Numbered from the stretch's first letter, positions 1 to 8,232 are shown. The stretch is 32,612 nt of DNA from Bacillota bacterium (GCA_023389255.1 JAEWER010000013.1:1-32612), one strand, 5' to 3'. Made by a program: numbers and translations. The notes: generated from the letters alone by a model not told the origin.

Positions 1-1337
1 ATACCTGCTTCAATCAAGAATACAATATTTGCTGTACCGCCGTAACTAAAAAACGGTAACGAAATACCAGTTGCAGGTATAACTTCTGTGGCAACTGCAA
101 TATTTAAAAGAGCTTGTACAAATAAGAGAAAGCTATAACCCCAGGCTAGCAGTGACGCATAGATATTATCAGCCCGAATAGCAATACTCAGCCCCACCAT
201 AAACAGAGCTATAAATAGCAGAATAATTGCCATACAGCCAATAAATCCCAACTCTTCACCAATACCCGAGAAAATGTAATCGTTATGAATACTAGGTAGG
301 AAATTAAATTTCTGCCTACTCTCACCCAGGCCCACGCCCGTTAACCCACCAGAACCGAGTGCCCTTCTCGCTTGAATAATTTGGTAATTCTGATCATTCT
401 GCGTATCTTGATCACTTTCTGAATAGATCTCAGCACGTGTTTTTACGTGACTGAAATGCTTGTTTAAGAAGTCACCTAACGACTCCCCTTTGGCGAAAGG
501 TAAAATACACATAGCCAACAAAATCAATGCCAGCGTTATCAGGAATAATCGCCATAATCCAGACAACCAAATCGCTTTCGGTATACCAGCAACTACAAAA
601 ACAGCTAAACTCAGCAAAACTATGATGACTGTACAGGATAGGTGTGGTTGAAACACAATCAGACCTAACCAAATACCGATCATAACTGCGGGCTTCACAA
701 TGTAATAAAAAGAATATCTCTTTACTAGTCTCCGATATATATGGCTGTTGCGAGCTTGCTTCAGTCGATGCAAGGGTAAACGTTTCTTCGCATCTGCAAA
801 ATACACAGCTAAGAAATAAACTGTCATGAACTTGGCTATCTCTGATGGCTGAAAATCTATGCCACCAATTGACAACCAACGATTAGCACCATTTCTCACT
901 TGGCCAAAGAATATGACTGCTACCAGTAAAAAAGTGGTGACAATCCAACCCAGATGGGCTAAAAATGCCTTGTTCAACCAATTAATATTGATAGCGAGTG
1001 CGATAACACCAGCAGCAACAACTCCGATCAAACTCAATCCTAACTGTTTGATGATCAAAGTCTGCAAACTACCAGTATCACTGTCTAGATAACTCTGAAT
1101 AAACCCTGAACTGTAGAGCATCACCAAGCCAAAACAAGTTAAACAACACAAAATAAAGAGAAAAGGCAAGCTGATACGCTTGTAGGAAATCAACTCACGT
1201 ACCAGCTCATTGCGCTCGGTCTCTGTTTGGCGCTCAAGCAAATCATCCACTACAACACTATTTAATCTTTCTTCGCTTGTAGCTTTCTGTTGCTTCGCTT
1301 TGCTCTTAACCTGCTTTTTCGCCTTTAGGTTTAACAC
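1..1337 (-). CDS. ftsW: FtsW/SpoVE-type SEDS peptidoglycan polymerase, C-terminus cut by window edge
   Basis: This is a multi-pass membrane glycosyltransferase of the SEDS family, which polymerises lipid II into septal glycan with a class B PBP partner. My translation from a GTG at 1337-1335 gives 445 residues with no stop, and the gene runs off the window. The GTG shares one base with the mraY stop (TAGTG), and a GGTGG/GAGG stretch lies just upstream. Residues 1-55 are a Lys/Gln/Glu-rich cytoplasmic tail, and the first membrane helix is about 57-75. The family signatures are IHNDYIFSGIGEELGF, with the presumed catalytic Asp at 353, and GISLPFFSYGG at about 424-434. A basic loop of roughly 40 residues follows the ADAKKR segment. 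It is named FtsW/SpoVE rather than RodA because it follows mraY in the dcw cluster; a separate RodA lies at 8478-9614. murD, often found between mraY and ftsW, is absent. Family assignment is firm; FtsW versus the sporulation paralogue SpoVE is not decided. Confidence 0.93.
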   Translation of the reverse strand, partial: MLNLKAKKQVKSKAKQQKATSEERLNSVVVDDLLERQTETERNELVRELISYKRISLPFLFILCCLTCFGLVMLYSSGFIQSYLDSDTGSLQTLIIKQLGLSLIGVVAAGVIALAININWLNKAFLAHLGWIVTTFLLVAVIFFGQVRNGANRWLSIGGIDFQPSEIAKFMTVYFLAVYFADAKKRLPLHRLKQARNSHIYRRLVKRYSFYYIVKPAVMIGIWLGLIVFQPHLSCTVIIVLLSLAVFVVAGIPKAIWLSGLWRLFLITLALILLAMCILPFAKGESLGDFLNKHFSHVKTRAEIYSESDQDTQNDQNYQIIQARRALGSGGLTGVGLGESRQKFNFLPSIHNDYIFSGIGEELGFIGCMAIILLFIALFMVGLSIAIRADNIYASLLAWGYSFLLFVQALLNIAVATEVIPATGISLPFFSYGGTANIVFLIEAG

Positions 1338-2347
1338 TACCTCACCACCACATACACTACAGCTACACCAAGCAAACCAATCAGTAACTGTACGAGATTA
1401 AAACTACCTACTATCTTCCACTCACTAAAGCCGCCTAACTCATAATGATGATGTAAAGGAGCCATGCGGAATAGACGCTTGCCACCCGTTTTACGGAAGT
1501 AGATAACCTGTAACATAACAGACAATCCTTCGAGCAAGTAGATAAAAGTTGCAAACAGCACTACCCAGGGCACCCCAGCTAGCAAGCAGATAGCGGCAAA
1601 AGCTGCACCTATTCCCTGCGATCCTGTATCGCCCATGAAAATTTTGGCAGGATGTTTGTTGAAGATAAAGAAACCCAAACAACCAGCAGCCAGCGCACCT
1701 GTTGCAAGTAATAATGGATTAATCACAGATAGAGTTAGATCGGTATAAATCTTACCTAAGTGCCAGAGCACCACAGCTACAATCAACGAACTAGTAACCC
1801 CTAGACTTGAACAAAGACCATCCACACCATCATTGAGATTTGTGGCATTAGCTACATAAAACATGTAGAGCACAATAAACACAAAGTAAATCACTTTGCC
1901 CCAACCGTTAACTGCTATGGGGTTATGTACAAATGGTACAAGTAAAAAGGGCTCGATAGGAGCTAGCCATAGGTAATAGATAGCAAATAGAGCTGTGATT
2001 AACCCTAACCATAAAACTTTTTGTTTTACTCTTAGGCCACCCTTATCGATAGCGGTCTTGATGTAATCGTCTAAAAAGCCAATTAACGCATAACCAATTG
2101 CAGGGACAAAAGCCACACTGTAACTGAGTAGACTAGGATTTAATAAAGGCAAAATAAAAGCACTGACCAACCAAGGCAACACAAAAAACAAGCCACCAAA
2201 GGTAGTCGTACCAGATTTTTTAAAATGCGATTTGGGACCATCTTCTCTCACCACTTGTCCTTGCGTAAATTTACGCAATAGCGGCAAACCGATCAGACCC
2301 AAGCAAATAGTTGCAAGCAAGATATATGCAGGCACCAAGGCGTACAT
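1337..2347 (-). CDS. mraY: Phospho-N-acetylmuramoyl-pentapeptide transferase (MraY)
   Basis: This integral membrane enzyme moves phospho-MurNAc-pentapeptide from UDP onto undecaprenyl phosphate, making lipid I, the first membrane step of peptidoglycan synthesis. The 336-residue product has about ten hydrophobic segments and the family's cytoplasmic motifs: FLDDYIK with the Asp pair at 93-94, NATNLNDGVDGL around 167-178, MGDTGS at 238-243, and MAPLHHHYEL with the His triplet at 299-301. The start ATG at 2347 overlaps the murF stop by one base (TAATG), with a strong GGAGG seven bases upstream, so the two are probably translationally coupled. Its stop shares a base with the ftsW GTG. The length is normal for the family (about 320-360). 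Confidence 0.97.
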   Translation of the reverse strand: MYALVPAYILLATICLGLIGLPLLRKFTQGQVVREDGPKSHFKKSGTTTFGGLFFVLPWLVSAFILPLLNPSLLSYSVAFVPAIGYALIGFLDDYIKTAIDKGGLRVKQKVLWLGLITALFAIYYLWLAPIEPFLLVPFVHNPIAVNGWGKVIYFVFIVLYMFYVANATNLNDGVDGLCSSLGVTSSLIVAVVLWHLGKIYTDLTLSVINPLLLATGALAAGCLGFFIFNKHPAKIFMGDTGSQGIGAAFAAICLLAGVPWVVLFATFIYLLEGLSVMLQVIYFRKTGGKRLFRMAPLHHHYELGGFSEWKIVGSFNLVQLLIGLLGVAVVYVVVR

Positions 2348-3813
2348 TATCTACCCTCCAATCCTTGAGCTATTACTTCCATTTTATAGAACCGTGAGCC
2401 CTTGATTAAAACGGTATCACCTGTATGCACTCTATCCTTTATCTGCATTTTTACAGCTTGTGAATCTGCACAGAGTGTGAATTTATCATCGGAAATTTTA
2501 TTAGCCAGCACCTCCGCAATCCAGGCACTCTCCTCGCCTACGAGATAGATGTGCTCCAATTCCATCTGTGCTAGTTTTTCGCCAATCATGCGGTGCATTT
2601 CTGCGGAATACTGTCCTAATTCCTTCATGCCACTGATACAGACAAAACGCTTGCCCTGTCTTTGTTCTGCGATCAATTGCAGTGTATCTAAAGCAGATGT
2701 ATTTGATTCCGGAGATGAATTATAAGAGTCATCGATCAGCAACACCCCATCCAACTCCACAATGCGTTGACGATTGCCCGTGTTGCTAAATTCTGAACAA
2801 CCTTGCACCGCTTGGGTCATATCTAAACCCAGAGCATAAGCAGCTGCTAGACCAAAAAGAGCGGCACGCACCAAGTGTTTACCTGGACAAGGAATTTTGA
2901 CTGGCCACGCTTCATTTAAATCTAAGCTGGTCTTGGCGATAAACTCAGTACTAAAATGGCCAATGCGTAAATCTTCTGCCCAGAATACAGGCAAATCACC
3001 TAAGCCTTTAGCCTCAACTTCAGCCTTACTGTTAACAATGCGCCAAATAGTTTGTTCGTTGTTTTGCAATGCCCACTCATGTAGAAATTCATCCTGACCG
3101 TTGATCAGAACTAAACCATTTTTCTTTAAGCCACGAATGATGTCTGTTTTTTCTTTAAGTATTTCTTCTCGTGAGCCTAGGTATTCTGCGTGACTATAGC
3201 CAATGCTGGTGATAATTGCAATATCTGGATGAGCTGTTTTAGACAAAATGCCAATCTCGCCTCTGTGATCCATACCCATCTCAGCCACAATTACATCATC
3301 GGCATCGTCTGCTTGTAAAAGAGTTAGCGGCAAACCAATCTGGTTATTCAAATTTTCTTTGGTCTGATGCACCTTCATCTGTGTGTTCATCACAGCTGAT
3401 GTCATACGCCTAGTTGTCGTTTTACCCACACTACCAGTGATACCAACTACCGTAGCTAGGAGAGTTAAGCGATAGCCCTCAGCGATGGCTTGATAGGCTT
3501 TCAGCGTATCATCAACCAATAACAGATCTGGTAAATCTTCACCTCTTTGCAAACGCTCAGTCAGTTCTTTAGCAACCATAGTTTCTCGATTTAGAACCAG
3601 CATCAAAGCTCCGCCCTCGATAGCCTTGCTAACAAAATCATGTCCATCAAAATTGGGGCCTTTCAGCGCTAAGAAAACTTGTCCTCGTCTCAAGGTGCGT
3701 GTATCTGTTGAGATACCGCGATAAAAGCGATCGGATAGTTGTTTGACTTGTTCTGATTGCACCAGCGTTCCCTTACTCCACGCTTGCAGTTGTGCAGGTA
3801 TTAAACGTGACAT
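2347..3813 (-). CDS. murF: UDP-MurNAc-tripeptide:D-Ala-D-Ala ligase (MurF)
   Basis: This cytoplasmic ATP-dependent ligase adds the D-Ala-D-Ala dipeptide to UDP-MurNAc-tripeptide, the last soluble step of pentapeptide precursor synthesis. I place the start at the ATG 3813-3811, giving 488 residues. It has a GAGGAG site four bases upstream and begins one base after the PBP stop. The longer reading from a TTG at 3834 overlaps the PBP coding end and adds only seven residues. Visible features are an N-terminal Mur domain (STDTR near 35-40), the ATP-binding loop GITGSVGKTT at about 124-133, EMGMDHRGEI in the central domain, and the DDSYNSSPES segment of the C-terminal half. The murE ligase usually found just upstream of murF in Bacillota is missing here; the upstream neighbour is the PBP. 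Confidence 0.96.
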   Translation of the reverse strand: MSRLIPAQLQAWSKGTLVQSEQVKQLSDRFYRGISTDTRTLRRGQVFLALKGPNFDGHDFVSKAIEGGALMLVLNRETMVAKELTERLQRGEDLPDLLLVDDTLKAYQAIAEGYRLTLLATVVGITGSVGKTTTRRMTSAVMNTQMKVHQTKENLNNQIGLPLTLLQADDADDVIVAEMGMDHRGEIGILSKTAHPDIAIITSIGYSHAEYLGSREEILKEKTDIIRGLKKNGLVLINGQDEFLHEWALQNNEQTIWRIVNSKAEVEAKGLGDLPVFWAEDLRIGHFSTEFIAKTSLDLNEAWPVKIPCPGKHLVRAALFGLAAAYALGLDMTQAVQGCSEFSNTGNRQRIVELDGVLLIDDSYNSSPESNTSALDTLQLIAEQRQGKRFVCISGMKELGQYSAEMHRMIGEKLAQMELEHIYLVGEESAWIAEVLANKISDDKFTLCADSQAVKMQIKDRVHTGDTVLIKGSRFYKMEVIAQGLEGR

Positions 3814-3814
3814 C

Positions 3815-6079
3815 TTACTCCTCACCCATTTCAATCAAAATAATTGTTCCTCTAGGCACCAAGTTTTTCTTTTCATTTTCTTCTTGTTGTTTAGCATCTT
3901 TGGCTAGAGGCATGTGACTAATTTCTTGATAAACAGCTTGCTTGGTTAAATCGCCGACAAAGGTAGGTAAAACACCAGCTTTAGCTGCTAAATCTAAACA
4001 TTCTGTATAGTTCTTGCCCGTAAAGTCGGGAATTTCAACCAAGTCGTTTATGGCTGCCTTTTCGTTGGGATAGACATATACTGTGCTACCACGTGGTATG
4101 CCTGTATCAACTGAGGGCACCGTATAACCAACTTTATCAGTTAAAGACATCTTGCCTGTTGGATCTTTAACAGTTACTAATTGCGGAGCTGTTTCCAACA
4201 TAGCTTGTTGCAAGGTCATACCCAATAAGTTGGGCATAGGAATTGCCAGTTGCATTTTCAGTTGATCCAACTTAGTAAAATTAGGCTTGATATTCAAATA
4301 TGATAAAACCTTGGAGGTCATACCTAGCGTGGCGCTCATAATCGTACTCGATGAATCCTTGTTGATTTGCGGTTCTTGTAAAACCATTAAACTAATTATG
4401 CGAGGATTATCAATCGGTGCAACTTCTACAAAAGATATCGTATTTTCGCCATTGCTTTCATTAGTAGCAGTTGAAGTCTTACCCCCTACAGCATAACCAT
4501 CTGCTGGACTAATAGTATCTGAATCTAGCACCATCTGATGCATCATTGCACGTACACGGGCTGAAGTTTGTTCTGAGAAGACTTTACGTCTAACCTCTCT
4601 GTTATATTCCTTGATCACATTGCCATGTTCATCTGTGATCTTATGCACCACATGGGGCACTAAAAGATTTCCACCGTTTGCTGCAGCTGCCACACCTAAG
4701 ATCTGATGCAATACTGTCACCGTTGATTGTTCGCCAAAAGATAAGTTTGCCAAGTCGATGGGCTTGGGCATGTCATGGAAAATACTCGCCGCTTCACCAG
4801 GCAACTCAACACCTGTACCATCGTAAAAACCTAAGGCATGCACATAATCATAAAAACGTTGCTGACCCAGTTGTTGCGCTAACTGTACAAAAACGGGGTT
4901 ACAAGAACGAGTAAAGGCTTCTTGTAAAGTTTCCACCCCATGACCTGAACCCGACCAACATTTAATAGTACGGTCAACGATACGAATAGGATCGTCACTG
5001 TATGTTCTTTGCTCATCAGTTATGCCATCTTCTAATGCCATAGCCGTAGTGAAAATTTTAAAGGTAGAACCTGGCTCGTATAAATCTGATACCACTTTAT
5101 TGCGCCAAACATCACTTTGTAAAAATTTCAGAGTTTCTGGATTATTGATATCCCACTTCTTCTTATTGGTATATCCTTGTGGTTTAGCGCTCGGATCTGC
5201 CGACTTAAAGTACGGATATGAAGCCATCGCTAAGATATCGCCATTGTTAATGTCCATTACAATGCCCATACCAAAGCGTTTTGCTTGGTAAGTCACTACA
5301 GCTTGTTCCAAGGCATCTTGCAAAATGGCTTGAATTCGCGAATCCTGCGTTGTGTGAATATTGTAACCATTGGTTAAAGCCTGACTATGAGTCTGAGTAT
5401 AAGGCAACGCCCCACCTTTACTGATATTGTCATAAGCAGCATAGCGATAACCCTGTTTGCCAGAAAGCACATCATTAAAGCTGTACTCTATGCCTAATCT
5501 GCCGACTAAAACGCCATTTTCAGCACTGGCAAACCCCAGCGTTTCAGAACCTAAGTACTCATTGTTATAAACTCGCTTGGGCACTGGATCTACTTTTACA
5601 CCGCCGATGGAGTTTTGAATTAAATAACGGCGCAAAAGTTCAATCTTATCTTGTGAAACTTCTTTAGCTAGTTGGATATATGTTTGTTGATTATCTTCAA
5701 TATCTTTTTGTAATTTAACACTATCAATCCCTAAGATCTGCGCTATTTTAGTAGCAATTTCAGACTTTTTTAGAGAGTTATCATACAGAGCGTAGGTATG
5801 CTTCGGCGTAATACCCACTGTATAGGTATATTCAGTGGTAGCCAAAACTGTACCATTGCGATCAAAAATATCACCACGTTGCGGTTGTTCGGTCAGTCGC
5901 AGATAGTATTGTTCCAAGGTTTCCTTCGACAGTTTATCGTGCTCATTAATTTGGATGTTGTATAAGGAAATAATTATGGGTAGAACCAAAAATAGGGCTA
6001 ATATAGCCACTACCAACATGGAACGTCTACTCGCCCCACGCAAATAACGTTTTCTACGATAACGTTGCTTCAAGCCCAC
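3815..6079 (-). CDS. Class B penicillin-binding protein with PASTA domains (PBP2B/SpoVD/FtsI type)
   Basis: This is a membrane-anchored D,D-transpeptidase that cross-links septal (or, if SpoVD, spore cortex) peptidoglycan together with FtsW. Its 754 residues comprise a basic cytoplasmic tail (1-20), one membrane anchor (about 21-40), a PBP dimerisation region (RGDIFDRNG at about 68-76), a transpeptidase domain (about 265-595) and two C-terminal PASTA repeats (about 613-675 and 684-754). Catalytic motifs are STFK (Ser338, Lys341), SCN (392-394) and, in place of KTG, KTS (534-536). The start is a GTG at 6079, four bases after the ftsL stop, with no good Shine-Dalgarno, suggesting coupling to ftsL. 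An internal ATG at 6019 would remove the basic tail and is less likely. The position (ftsL-PBP-murF-mraY) fits a divisome PBP; SpoVD cannot be excluded. Confidence 0.94.
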   Translation of the reverse strand: MGLKQRYRRKRYLRGASRRSMLVVAILALFLVLPIIISLYNIQINEHDKLSKETLEQYYLRLTEQPQRGDIFDRNGTVLATTEYTYTVGITPKHTYALYDNSLKKSEIATKIAQILGIDSVKLQKDIEDNQQTYIQLAKEVSQDKIELLRRYLIQNSIGGVKVDPVPKRVYNNEYLGSETLGFASAENGVLVGRLGIEYSFNDVLSGKQGYRYAAYDNISKGGALPYTQTHSQALTNGYNIHTTQDSRIQAILQDALEQAVVTYQAKRFGMGIVMDINNGDILAMASYPYFKSADPSAKPQGYTNKKKWDINNPETLKFLQSDVWRNKVVSDLYEPGSTFKIFTTAMALEDGITDEQRTYSDDPIRIVDRTIKCWSGSGHGVETLQEAFTRSCNPVFVQLAQQLGQQRFYDYVHALGFYDGTGVELPGEAASIFHDMPKPIDLANLSFGEQSTVTVLHQILGVAAAANGGNLLVPHVVHKITDEHGNVIKEYNREVRRKVFSEQTSARVRAMMHQMVLDSDTISPADGYAVGGKTSTATNESNGENTISFVEVAPIDNPRIISLMVLQEPQINKDSSSTIMSATLGMTSKVLSYLNIKPNFTKLDQLKMQLAIPMPNLLGMTLQQAMLETAPQLVTVKDPTGKMSLTDKVGYTVPSVDTGIPRGSTVYVYPNEKAAINDLVEIPDFTGKNYTECLDLAAKAGVLPTFVGDLTKQAVYQEISHMPLAKDAKQQEENEKKNLVPRGTIILIEMGEE

Positions 6080-6083
6080 GGTT

Positions 6084-6767
6084 CTACTTTTTAGCGCTCG
6101 CGCGCTTTTCCTTTAATAATTGTTTTTGATAGTTTTCAATAATACTAATATCAGCTGTATCTAACGATGTATCATTCTGCTTCTGATCGGCGTAATAAAC
6201 AACTCGATCCGACGCTGTCATCTGTAGATGAACCACTTGTTCTGTGCGTGGTTCTTTCATCCCAAACTTCTGCTCAGCCTGCTTGGCAATAGCGTCCAAA
6301 TCTAGAGTTGCCAATAATTTTTTATGCATTTCGTCAGCTTCTTGATTGGTCTTCTCAATGGTTTGTTTGAGATCATTATTTTCTAAGTTCAAGGCTATTA
6401 GACTGGATTGTCTATATAAAGCAAAAGCAAATAGAGTAGCTACCAATAATACTGATACACATAACAAACGTACGATCTTCGCTCTTTCTTTACCTACAAC
6501 ACGATGCAAAACTCTAATAGCTCTTTGTTTTTGCAATCTTTGACGCTCTAATAACTGTTGTCTTCTATATTCGCGCTCTTCCTCTTCCGCTCTACGCTCC
6601 AACTCTTGCACTTGTTGTATCTGCCAAAGAGTCTCACGCTCTAAATCTCGAATTAATTCAGGGTTCTGCTCAGCAAAACGACGAGCACGTTCCCTCATCT
6701 CATCTTCTGCAACTCGCAAAGCAGTATTTCCATAGGTTGTATAAGCTGATGTTGACACGTTTTTCAT
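6084..6767 (-). CDS. ftsL: FtsL-like bitopic division protein with long cytoplasmic coiled-coil tail
   Basis: This is a single-pass protein predicted to act in the divisome, where FtsL and DivIC scaffold the FtsW-PBP pair. I choose the ATG at 6767: GAGGA lies five bases upstream and the rsmH stop ends one base before it. The TTG reading at 6785 adds only six residues and overlaps rsmH. The 227-residue product has a charged cytoplasmic region (1-97) very rich in Glu, Arg and Gln (ELERRAEEEEREYRRQQ at about 55-71), a membrane helix (about 98-118), an extracytoplasmic heptad-like coiled coil (about 122-155) and the family's closing segment, AKQAEQKFGMKEPRTEQVVHL (161-181). A hydrophilic tail of about 45 residues follows. 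Bacillota FtsL proteins are commonly 90-130 residues, so this one is about twice as long. Identity rests on topology, the FGM..P..EQVV motif and position between rsmH and the PBP. Confidence 0.85.
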   Translation of the reverse strand: MKNVSTSAYTTYGNTALRVAEDEMRERARRFAEQNPELIRDLERETLWQIQQVQELERRAEEEEREYRRQQLLERQRLQKQRAIRVLHRVVGKERAKIVRLLCVSVLLVATLFAFALYRQSSLIALNLENNDLKQTIEKTNQEADEMHKKLLATLDLDAIAKQAEQKFGMKEPRTEQVVHLQMTASDRVVYYADQKQNDTSLDTADISIIENYQKQLLKEKRASAKK

Positions 6768-6768
6768 A

Positions 6769-7707
6769 CTAATCCTCAAATACAAAAGCTCTTAAGCGCG
6801 CGCTATGCGAGCGTCTGTTGTTCGCTAACTCTGTTTGTTCTGCCGTAAGCCCTTTACGATAAATACTTTTGCCTAGTGGCTTTAGGCCACAGGCACAAGG
6901 CAAATGCTTGGGACAAATACAAGGATCTTCCCACTTGCGAAAACAATGTTTTACCAACCTATCTTCCAAGGAATGAAAAGTGAGAAATACCACTCTCCCC
7001 CCTTTGTTCATCAAACCAGGAAGACTGGCCAACAAAGTTTCCAGCTGTTTCAGTTCGCCATTAACTTCAATGCGCAACGCTTGAAATGTACGTTTAGCTG
7101 GATGTTTTTCTCTTCTGCTTTTAGCCGGCATCGCTTTCTCCACCGCAGCTACCAACTCACCTGTAGTTCTAAGCGGTCTTGACTGGACAATGCGTTTAGC
7201 AATACGGCTAGCAAACTTTTCTTCGCCATAATCCTTCAGAATGCGCACCAGTTCGTTTTCACTGTAAGTGTTCACCACTCGACTGCAATCCAGTGCTTGT
7301 TGATTGTTCATACGCATATCTAGCGGACCATCGAAGCGATAAGAAAATCCTCGCTCAGCATTATCAAGTTGCTCGGAGGAAACACCTAGATCAATTAAAA
7401 TACCGTCGATCAGTGGTAATTGTTGACTCTTAATCACCTGCTTTAAATCAGCGAATTCAGCATGTACAACTTGATATTCACCCTTACTATCAACCTTCAC
7501 CAATACTTGACTGGCATAGGCTATAGCATTTAAATCACGATCTAAAGACAGCAATCTGCCACCTTCTTGTAATTGGCTCAAAATCAATGAACTGTGACCA
7601 CCGCCACCCAGAGTGCAATCTACATAGAAACCAGTCGGCTTGACTGCCAGCGCTTCTATAACTTCACTCGGCATCACAGATTGATGGTAATTACAATCCT
7701 GTGACAT
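6769..7707 (-). CDS. rsmH: 16S rRNA (cytosine-1402-N4)-methyltransferase RsmH
   Basis: This SAM-dependent enzyme methylates N4 of C1402 in the ribosomal decoding centre (formerly MraW). I trim the start to the ATG at 7707-7705, giving 312 residues. Homologues begin a few residues before the H-x-S-V-(M/L) segment, seen here as NYHQSVMPSEVIEAL. The open frame extending to 7908 is only the mraZ sequence read in another frame. Motifs include the SAM-binding DCTLGGGGHSSLIL (about 31-44), LIDLGVSSEQLD, DMRMN, and FHSLEDRLVKHCFRKW near the C-terminal third. The gene overlaps the 3' end of mraZ by 17 bases and has only a weak ribosome-binding site, so translation probably depends on coupling to mraZ. 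It is the second gene of the dcw cluster, its normal place. Confidence 0.96.
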   Translation of the reverse strand: MSQDCNYHQSVMPSEVIEALAVKPTGFYVDCTLGGGGHSSLILSQLQEGGRLLSLDRDLNAIAYASQVLVKVDSKGEYQVVHAEFADLKQVIKSQQLPLIDGILIDLGVSSEQLDNAERGFSYRFDGPLDMRMNNQQALDCSRVVNTYSENELVRILKDYGEEKFASRIAKRIVQSRPLRTTGELVAAVEKAMPAKSRREKHPAKRTFQALRIEVNGELKQLETLLASLPGLMNKGGRVVFLTFHSLEDRLVKHCFRKWEDPCICPKHLPCACGLKPLGKSIYRKGLTAEQTELANNRRSHSARLRAFVFED

Positions 7708-8125
7708 CGAACTCTGAGAAATCCATTTCTGAGAGATCGCCGAATTGCTCTGCTTCTCTCTCGTATTGAGCCATGGTACAAATCTCGATTTTGTCAAACA
7801 TATCGATGAAACAAATTTCATCTCCAGGTTTGGCACCAATCTTTTCCCATAAATTATTGGCGACAGAGATTCTGCCTTGGCTATCCAATTCACATTCCTG
7901 AGCTTCACCTATGATTTCACGTCTTAAAAAACGTGCCTTAGGGTTAGTCATATTAAATGTAGATATCTGCTCTTTAACAGCACGGAATTGTTCATCGGTA
8001 TAACCCGAAAGATAGCCCTTATCCAAAGAATTCGTGACATGCAATAACCCACCAATGCTATTTCTTAGCTTGGCAGGAACGACCACTCTTCCTTTGGCAT
8101 CAATTGTGTGATTGTAACGAGCCAT
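7691..8125 (-). CDS. mraZ: Transcriptional regulator MraZ
   Basis: MraZ is the first gene of the dcw cluster and encodes a DNA-binding protein of the SpoVT/AbrB fold that controls the cluster through short direct repeats upstream of itself. The 144-residue product has the two expected AbrB-like halves: DAKGRVVVPAKLR (about 10-22) and DSQGRISVANNLWEKIG (in the second half), separated by an arginine-rich linker (KARFLRREI). The start MARYNHTIDAKGR matches the usual family beginning. The 20 bases before the ATG contain no Shine-Dalgarno and are C-rich instead. A phased GTGG array at 8161-8200 is its likely operator, so autoregulation is expected. Confidence 0.96.
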   Translation of the reverse strand: MARYNHTIDAKGRVVVPAKLRNSIGGLLHVTNSLDKGYLSGYTDEQFRAVKEQISTFNMTNPKARFLRREIIGEAQECELDSQGRISVANNLWEKIGAKPGDEICFIDMFDKIEICTMAQYEREAEQFGDLSEMDFSEFDVTGL

Positions 8126-8130
8126 ATTTA

Positions 8131-8145
8131 TGGGGTGCTGTGGGA
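8131..8145 (+). promoter_or_regulatory. Two TGGGN repeats at 10-base spacing in the mraZ leader
   Basis: On the plus strand TGGGG (8131-8135) and TGGGA (8141-8145) are separated by exactly five bases. TGGGN repeats with 5-base spacers are the published E. coli MraZ-binding pattern, but here they point opposite to mraZ and only two copies occur. They sit where a ribosome-binding site would be expected, 6-20 bases before the mraZ ATG. This may be an additional MraZ contact site or chance. Confidence 0.3.
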
Positions 8146-8160
8146 TTTATTGCCTAAATC

Positions 8161-8200
8161 TACCACTTATATACACTTATGCACCACTTTCCTCCACAAT
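8161..8200 (-). promoter_or_regulatory. Candidate MraZ operator: four phased GTG(G/T) repeats
   Basis: On the minus strand GTGG, GTGG, GTGT and GTGG begin at 8197, 8187, 8176 and 8166, i.e. at 10, 11 and 10 base intervals, about one helical turn each. Three of the copies are preceded by AA (AAGTGG, AAGTGT, AAGTGG), which resembles the AAAGTGK repeats described for MraZ in Mollicutes. The array begins just after the candidate -10 box and ends about 40 bases before the mraZ ATG. Binding here would block initiation or early elongation. Confidence 0.75.
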
Positions 8201-8203
8201 CAG

Positions 8204-8232
8204 ATAATAGCTAATTAACACTACTAGTGCAA
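8204..8232 (-). promoter_or_regulatory. Candidate promoter for mraZ and the dcw cluster
   Basis: TTGCAC (8232-8227) and TATTAT (8209-8204) are separated by 17 bases on the minus strand. The -10 matches the housekeeping consensus at five of six positions, the -35 at three. Transcription would start near 8197, at the first GTGG repeat, consistent with MraZ repressing from just downstream of the promoter. The weak -35 leaves room for another promoter. Confidence 0.5.

Noticed and set aside
472..879. 135-residue minus-strand frame inside ftsW
   Set aside because: It starts at a TTG in the wrong frame. The frame with codon starts in phase with 1337 gives continuous FtsW sequence with all family motifs.
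7708..7908. N-terminal extension of RsmH to 7908
   Set aside because: These 67 residues lie entirely over mraZ and resemble no RsmH N-terminus. The ATG at 7707 fits the family start.
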